Assembly: GCA_027577595.1 (NCBI GenBank)
Contig: JANBRJ010000002.1
Location: forward strand, 372,001 to 436,000
Direction: 5' to 3'
From: Coemansia sp. RSA 487
Taxonomy: Eukaryota > Kickxellomycota > Kickxellomycetes > Kickxellales > Kickxellaceae
Length of the DNA stretch: 64,000 nt
The notes under the pieces were generated by a model, which ran no database searches, was not told where the DNA came from, and saw only the letters and a list, made by a program, of their open reading frames with translations. Position numbers and translations under genes: made by a program. Below, one piece after another: positions 61,002 to 64,000 of this stretch; the first letter of the stretch is position 1, and each line of letters begins with the position of its first letter.

Positions 61002-63455
61002 ATGGCCAACCAGACCGCTATGGCAAGTACGAAACGGGTTGCTGCTCTTGTCCTCTGTGCCATGCTTGCCGTCAGCATGCTCTGTGGCCTCGTACCAAAA
61101 GCAGCAGCAGCAGCGGCAGCAGCAGCAGCAGCGCCACCAACATTGGCAAGCACTTTGTTTAATCGATGCCCGCTATTCGACCACGTTGTCGGCGAGCAGC
61201 TGCTCTCGGGCGAGATAGACGCAGAAGAGGCGTTTGCGAAGCTTGACGCACAACATTGCCCGATCATCCGGGGCGCCAGGATCACCAACCCGCAGCAGCT
61301 CCAGGACCTGGCGGACAAAATTGTTGCGCAAAACAGCAACGACCACCAAGCCCACCCGAACTCTTCAAACGATTGCCAGAGACTTGACGAGCTGACCAAG
61401 CTCATATGGAGCGGCAGCACCAGCGAGTCGCCCAAGGCAGTGATGGATGAGCTGGTGGCCAACAACTGTCCACTGCTGACTTCGTGTGCGCAGTTCAGCG
61501 CAGTCAAGGAGAAGTACACCAGCGGCCAGCTCCAGCCGTCCAAGGCGCTCGAGCAGCTGATGCAAGAGTGTCCGCTGTTCTCGCCAACGGTTCCCAAACC
61601 TGTGCAGCGCGACTCGGTGCAGTCGAATGCGCAACCGCCCGGCAAATCGATGACCGACGAATGCATCCGCCTATCGGACATGCTCTACAACGTCGACGAG
61701 ACCCAACAGGACACTGCAAGTACACGGGAAGCTGCTGAGAAGGCTATGGACCAGCTGTGCGACACAAAGGTCCCACTCATCAACAACTGCCCGCTGTTTC
61801 AGGGCGTCAAGGCCCGGTACAAGAGCGGTGCGATAACGGCGCAGATGGCGATTGGCGAGATGAAAGCAAACTGTCCGATCCTCTCCAAGGAGCTCAATCC
61901 GGCGATGATCTTCAATTTCGAAGAGTACGGCATGCACCGTGACCCGCACTACGATATGGGCCATGCGAGCCACAGCCACAGCGATCCCACTTTGCGCCGA
62001 AATTCGCAATCCGGTGGTGGTTGCAGCTGCTGTGCCAATCGTGGCAAGGATGCGGATACTTGCGCTGGACAGGGCAGACCATCAGCGAAGCAGCTCTACA
62101 AGCGCCACGAGGAGGCAGAGGACCCCGGAATGTGTCTCCCGGGCGGCAAAAGCACATGCGACTACGATCGGCATTTTGCCAAGCGCGCGGAACCAAAGAT
62201 CTCTGGGCTCGAGCGGCTCCTGGGCGGCATGTTCCCCAGGGGTAACCCAGCTCTGTCGTCTCTGCTCGGAACGTTCTATATATCGTTGTTCCCGAACCTC
62301 ATTCTGTTTGCCACTCCATCGTCCATCCCGAACAAGGTGCTCCGGATCATGGTTGCCTTTGCGGTCGGTGGTCTCCTGGGCGATGTGTTTTTGCACCTAA
62401 TGCCACACATGTTTGCCGACCACGACCACAGCGGCCACCACGACCACAATGAGGCTGCAGATACCCATATCCGCAACACAGTCTATGGGTGCACCGTGTT
62501 CCTGGGGCTAATGGTCTTTTTCATGGTCGACAAGTTCATGCGCCTGCTGGGCGGAGACGAGCACAGTCACGGACACAGCCATAGCCATGGCAGCCACACG
62601 CGCAAGCCCTCGAAATCCAGCGGCAGCTCGGGCGACAACAGTGATTTGGAATCCAAGCAACGCCTCCGCAAACGGCACAACAACAAGAAGCCCAGGCACA
62701 TGGCCAGTGATGCAAACGAGGCCGACGACGAGAAGGAAGCAATCGACAGCGCCATTGCCAGCAAAGGCGATAAGAAGCAGATCAAGATGTCTGCCTACCT
62801 GAATCTCGTTGCCGATGCAGCACACAATTTCACCGATGGCCTAGCAATGTCGGCGTCGTTCTATTTGAGCCATGCCGCTGGTCTGTCTACATTCGTGGCG
62901 GTGTTTTTCCACGAGATCCCCCACGAGCTCGGCGACTTTGCGATCCTGGTGCAGTCGGGCTTCTCCAGGACGTCGGCTCTTGCGTCGCAGTTCTTCACTG
63001 CCCTGGGCGCCATTGCAGGCACGCTTGCCGGCATTCTGATCGAGGAAGCAGGAAAGGGCAATTCGCTGAACTTGAAGGGCATCTATACCGCCGGCGTCCC
63101 GGTCTTTGTCCCAGCCACAGCAGCACAGCCTGGCAGCAGCAGTATTATTTCCGCTGTTTTTGGCGGCATCCTTGGGCTGCTCCCTTCGACTGTTGCTGGC
63201 GTGCCTTGGGGCAAGCTGGTGATCCCATTCACTGCCGGTGGATTCATATACGTCGGCACTGTGTCTGTGCTTCCCGATCTCCTGCAGCCCGACGATGAGG
63301 ACTTGTCTGACGTGCCGTCCGTAAAAGGCCGTGCTGCCGCAAAGATGGCCGAGAAGCAAAAAGCCAAGCGCGGCGTCTACATGGCGCTTGTTGAGCTTGG
63401 TGCCATGCTAATTGGGCTGGCTATCATGGCAGTCATTGCGCTTGGCGAAGAGTAA
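61002..63455 (+). CDS. ZIP-family zinc transporter (LIV-1/KE4 type) with N-terminal Cys-Pro repeats
   Basis: 817 aa, intronless. A signal peptide (VAALVLCAMLAVSMLCGL) and a poly-Ala run encoded by GCN repeats lead into a 250-residue luminal or extracellular region. That region has six CP dipeptides in NxCPLF/CPII/CPIL contexts, paired about 30 apart (C56/C86, C156/C190, C263/C291). The transporter half has LGTFYISLFPNLILF, AFAVGGLLGDVFLHLMPHMF, a His-rich loop (HSHGHSHSHGSH), then the metal-path helices LVADAAHNFTDGLAMSASF and FFHEIPHELGDFAILVQSG. The HEIPHE motif begins at H637 and defines LIV-1/KE4 ZIPs (SLC39A7, yeast Yke4), which export zinc from the ER/Golgi to the cytosol. A Cys cluster (GGCSCCANRGKDADTC) precedes the membrane domain. 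Transport residues are intact. The N-terminal repeat region is not a known ZIP ectodomain. Confidence 0.93.
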   Translation: MANQTAMASTKRVAALVLCAMLAVSMLCGLVPKAAAAAAAAAAAPPTLASTLFNRCPLFDHVVGEQLLSGEIDAEEAFAKLDAQHCPIIRGARITNPQQLQDLADKIVAQNSNDHQAHPNSSNDCQRLDELTKLIWSGSTSESPKAVMDELVANNCPLLTSCAQFSAVKEKYTSGQLQPSKALEQLMQECPLFSPTVPKPVQRDSVQSNAQPPGKSMTDECIRLSDMLYNVDETQQDTASTREAAEKAMDQLCDTKVPLINNCPLFQGVKARYKSGAITAQMAIGEMKANCPILSKELNPAMIFNFEEYGMHRDPHYDMGHASHSHSDPTLRRNSQSGGGCSCCANRGKDADTCAGQGRPSAKQLYKRHEEAEDPGMCLPGGKSTCDYDRHFAKRAEPKISGLERLLGGMFPRGNPALSSLLGTFYISLFPNLILFATPSSIPNKVLRIMVAFAVGGLLGDVFLHLMPHMFADHDHSGHHDHNEAADTHIRNTVYGCTVFLGLMVFFMVDKFMRLLGGDEHSHGHSHSHGSHTRKPSKSSGSSGDNSDLESKQRLRKRHNNKKPRHMASDANEADDEKEAIDSAIASKGDKKQIKMSAYLNLVADAAHNFTDGLAMSASFYLSHAAGLSTFVAVFFHEIPHELGDFAILVQSGFSRTSALASQFFTALGAIAGTLAGILIEEAGKGNSLNLKGIYTAGVPVFVPATAAQPGSSSIISAVFGGILGLLPSTVAGVPWGKLVIPFTAGGFIYVGTVSVLPDLLQPDDEDLSDVPSVKGRAAAKMAEKQKAKRGVYMALVELGAMLIGLAIMAVIALGEE

Positions 63456-64000
63456 GACAAACCTCTCCCAGAACTCTGCTGTCATCTCGGCCATTTCTTC
63501 TTCCTAGACCACAACAGAAAAGCGGCTCTTTGCTTGTCGGCTTTTGTAATAAAAACATCAAACACACACATTCTTTTGGTGGCACGAATGCCAATGGCAC
63601 TGTAGTGTCCAATGTCTGCTACATTCTATCGATGGATCCAATCAACATAAAATACAATATGCCAAACACCATCCGATCCAGAAAAATCGATACCTGTCGC
63701 TTCGCCACCAAAATAAATAAACAAGCTCGCGAGTTTGATCACTTGAGCAGCCACAGCATAAATCCAAGCCCGTGGATTCGGGCTCATGTGCTGGTATTGA
63801 CAAACGCAACATGCTATTAGAACCCGCAGTCTACAAAATGGCTTTGCCTGTACGAATCCTATATATAACGCTACTTTGCTTTCCCTTTTGTTCTACGCTT
63901 AAGTAGCTATAAGCAGTTACCAACAACCTCCACTTTTACGTCATCTTTGACTCGTTTATTCACTCGCATTTGGCTTTTCATCTTGCTTGATCTATTAAAC
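63456..64000. other. Right-edge noncoding sequence
   Basis: ZIP 3' UTR-like sequence followed by pyrimidine-rich, TATA-containing sequence (tatataacgc near 63861) that may be the promoter of a gene beyond the window. No coding start is visible. Confidence 0.4.

Overview
The window is nuclear DNA of an early-diverging fungus. Introns are short (92-314 bp, with one exception of about 2.1 kb). Housekeeping genes are GC-rich, and a few lineage-type genes and spacers are AT-rich. The gene set combines typical fungal proteins (FunK1 kinase, Sti1, Nup120/160, Gmh1, Sdt1-type phosphatase) with proteins that yeasts and most Dikarya lack (CFAP20/Bug22, FANCL, Abitram, prenylated UBL3/MUB). This mix fits a zygomycete-grade lineage. 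I lean to Kickxellomycotina (Coemansia-like), but that placement is inference and no rRNA is present to confirm it.

Layout, left to right. 1-5.7 kb: the 3' end of an unrecognised gene, molybdenum cofactor sulfurase (-), an orphan GC-rich island, and proteasome assembly chaperone 2 (+). 6-10.3 kb: a B-type cyclin (-) whose first two coding exons lie upstream of a 2.1-kb intron. 10.3-14.8 kb: a 4.5-kb stretch with no supportable gene. 14.8-24 kb: CFAP20 (-), Sti1/Hop (-), a prenylated ubiquitin-fold protein (+), a secreted repeat protein (+) and NAA15 (-). 24.4-31.5 kb: cohesin regulator Pds5 (+) and a broken FunK1 kinase (-). 31.8-32.1 kb: a possible MITE. 32.5-42.2 kb: DNA polymerase epsilon catalytic subunit (+), Abitram (+), Unc50/Gmh1 (-) and Mic10 (+). 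42.5-47.4 kb is AT-rich: a disrupted F-box-like gene (-), FANCL in six exons (+), and a tandem pair of unknown small paralogs (-). 47.7-49.4 kb: a kappa-class GST/HCCA isomerase-like gene (+), a decayed TnpB/Fanzor-like fragment and a 31-bp palindrome. 49.8-63.5 kb: a VAMP7-type R-SNARE (-), proteasome assembly chaperone 1 (+), Nup160/Nup120 (-), a pyrimidine-5'-nucleotidase-like HAD enzyme (+), a centrin-like EF-hand protein (-), histone H2A.Z (+) and a LIV-1 type ZIP transporter with an unusual Cys-Pro repeat domain (+).

Most genes sit as divergent or convergent pairs with short spacers. Several act in the cell cycle and chromosome maintenance: cyclin B, Pds5, Pol epsilon, FANCL, H2A.Z. ACGCGT (MCB-type) hexamers lie upstream of POL2, PDS5 and the centrin/H2A.Z pair, as expected if MBF-like G1/S control operates. 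Spliced models for cyclin B, STI1, MUB, NAA15, PDS5, MIC10, FANCL, H2A.Z and the FunK1 copy were worked out by hand from GT/GC-AG sites, reading phase and family resemblance. No transcript evidence was available.
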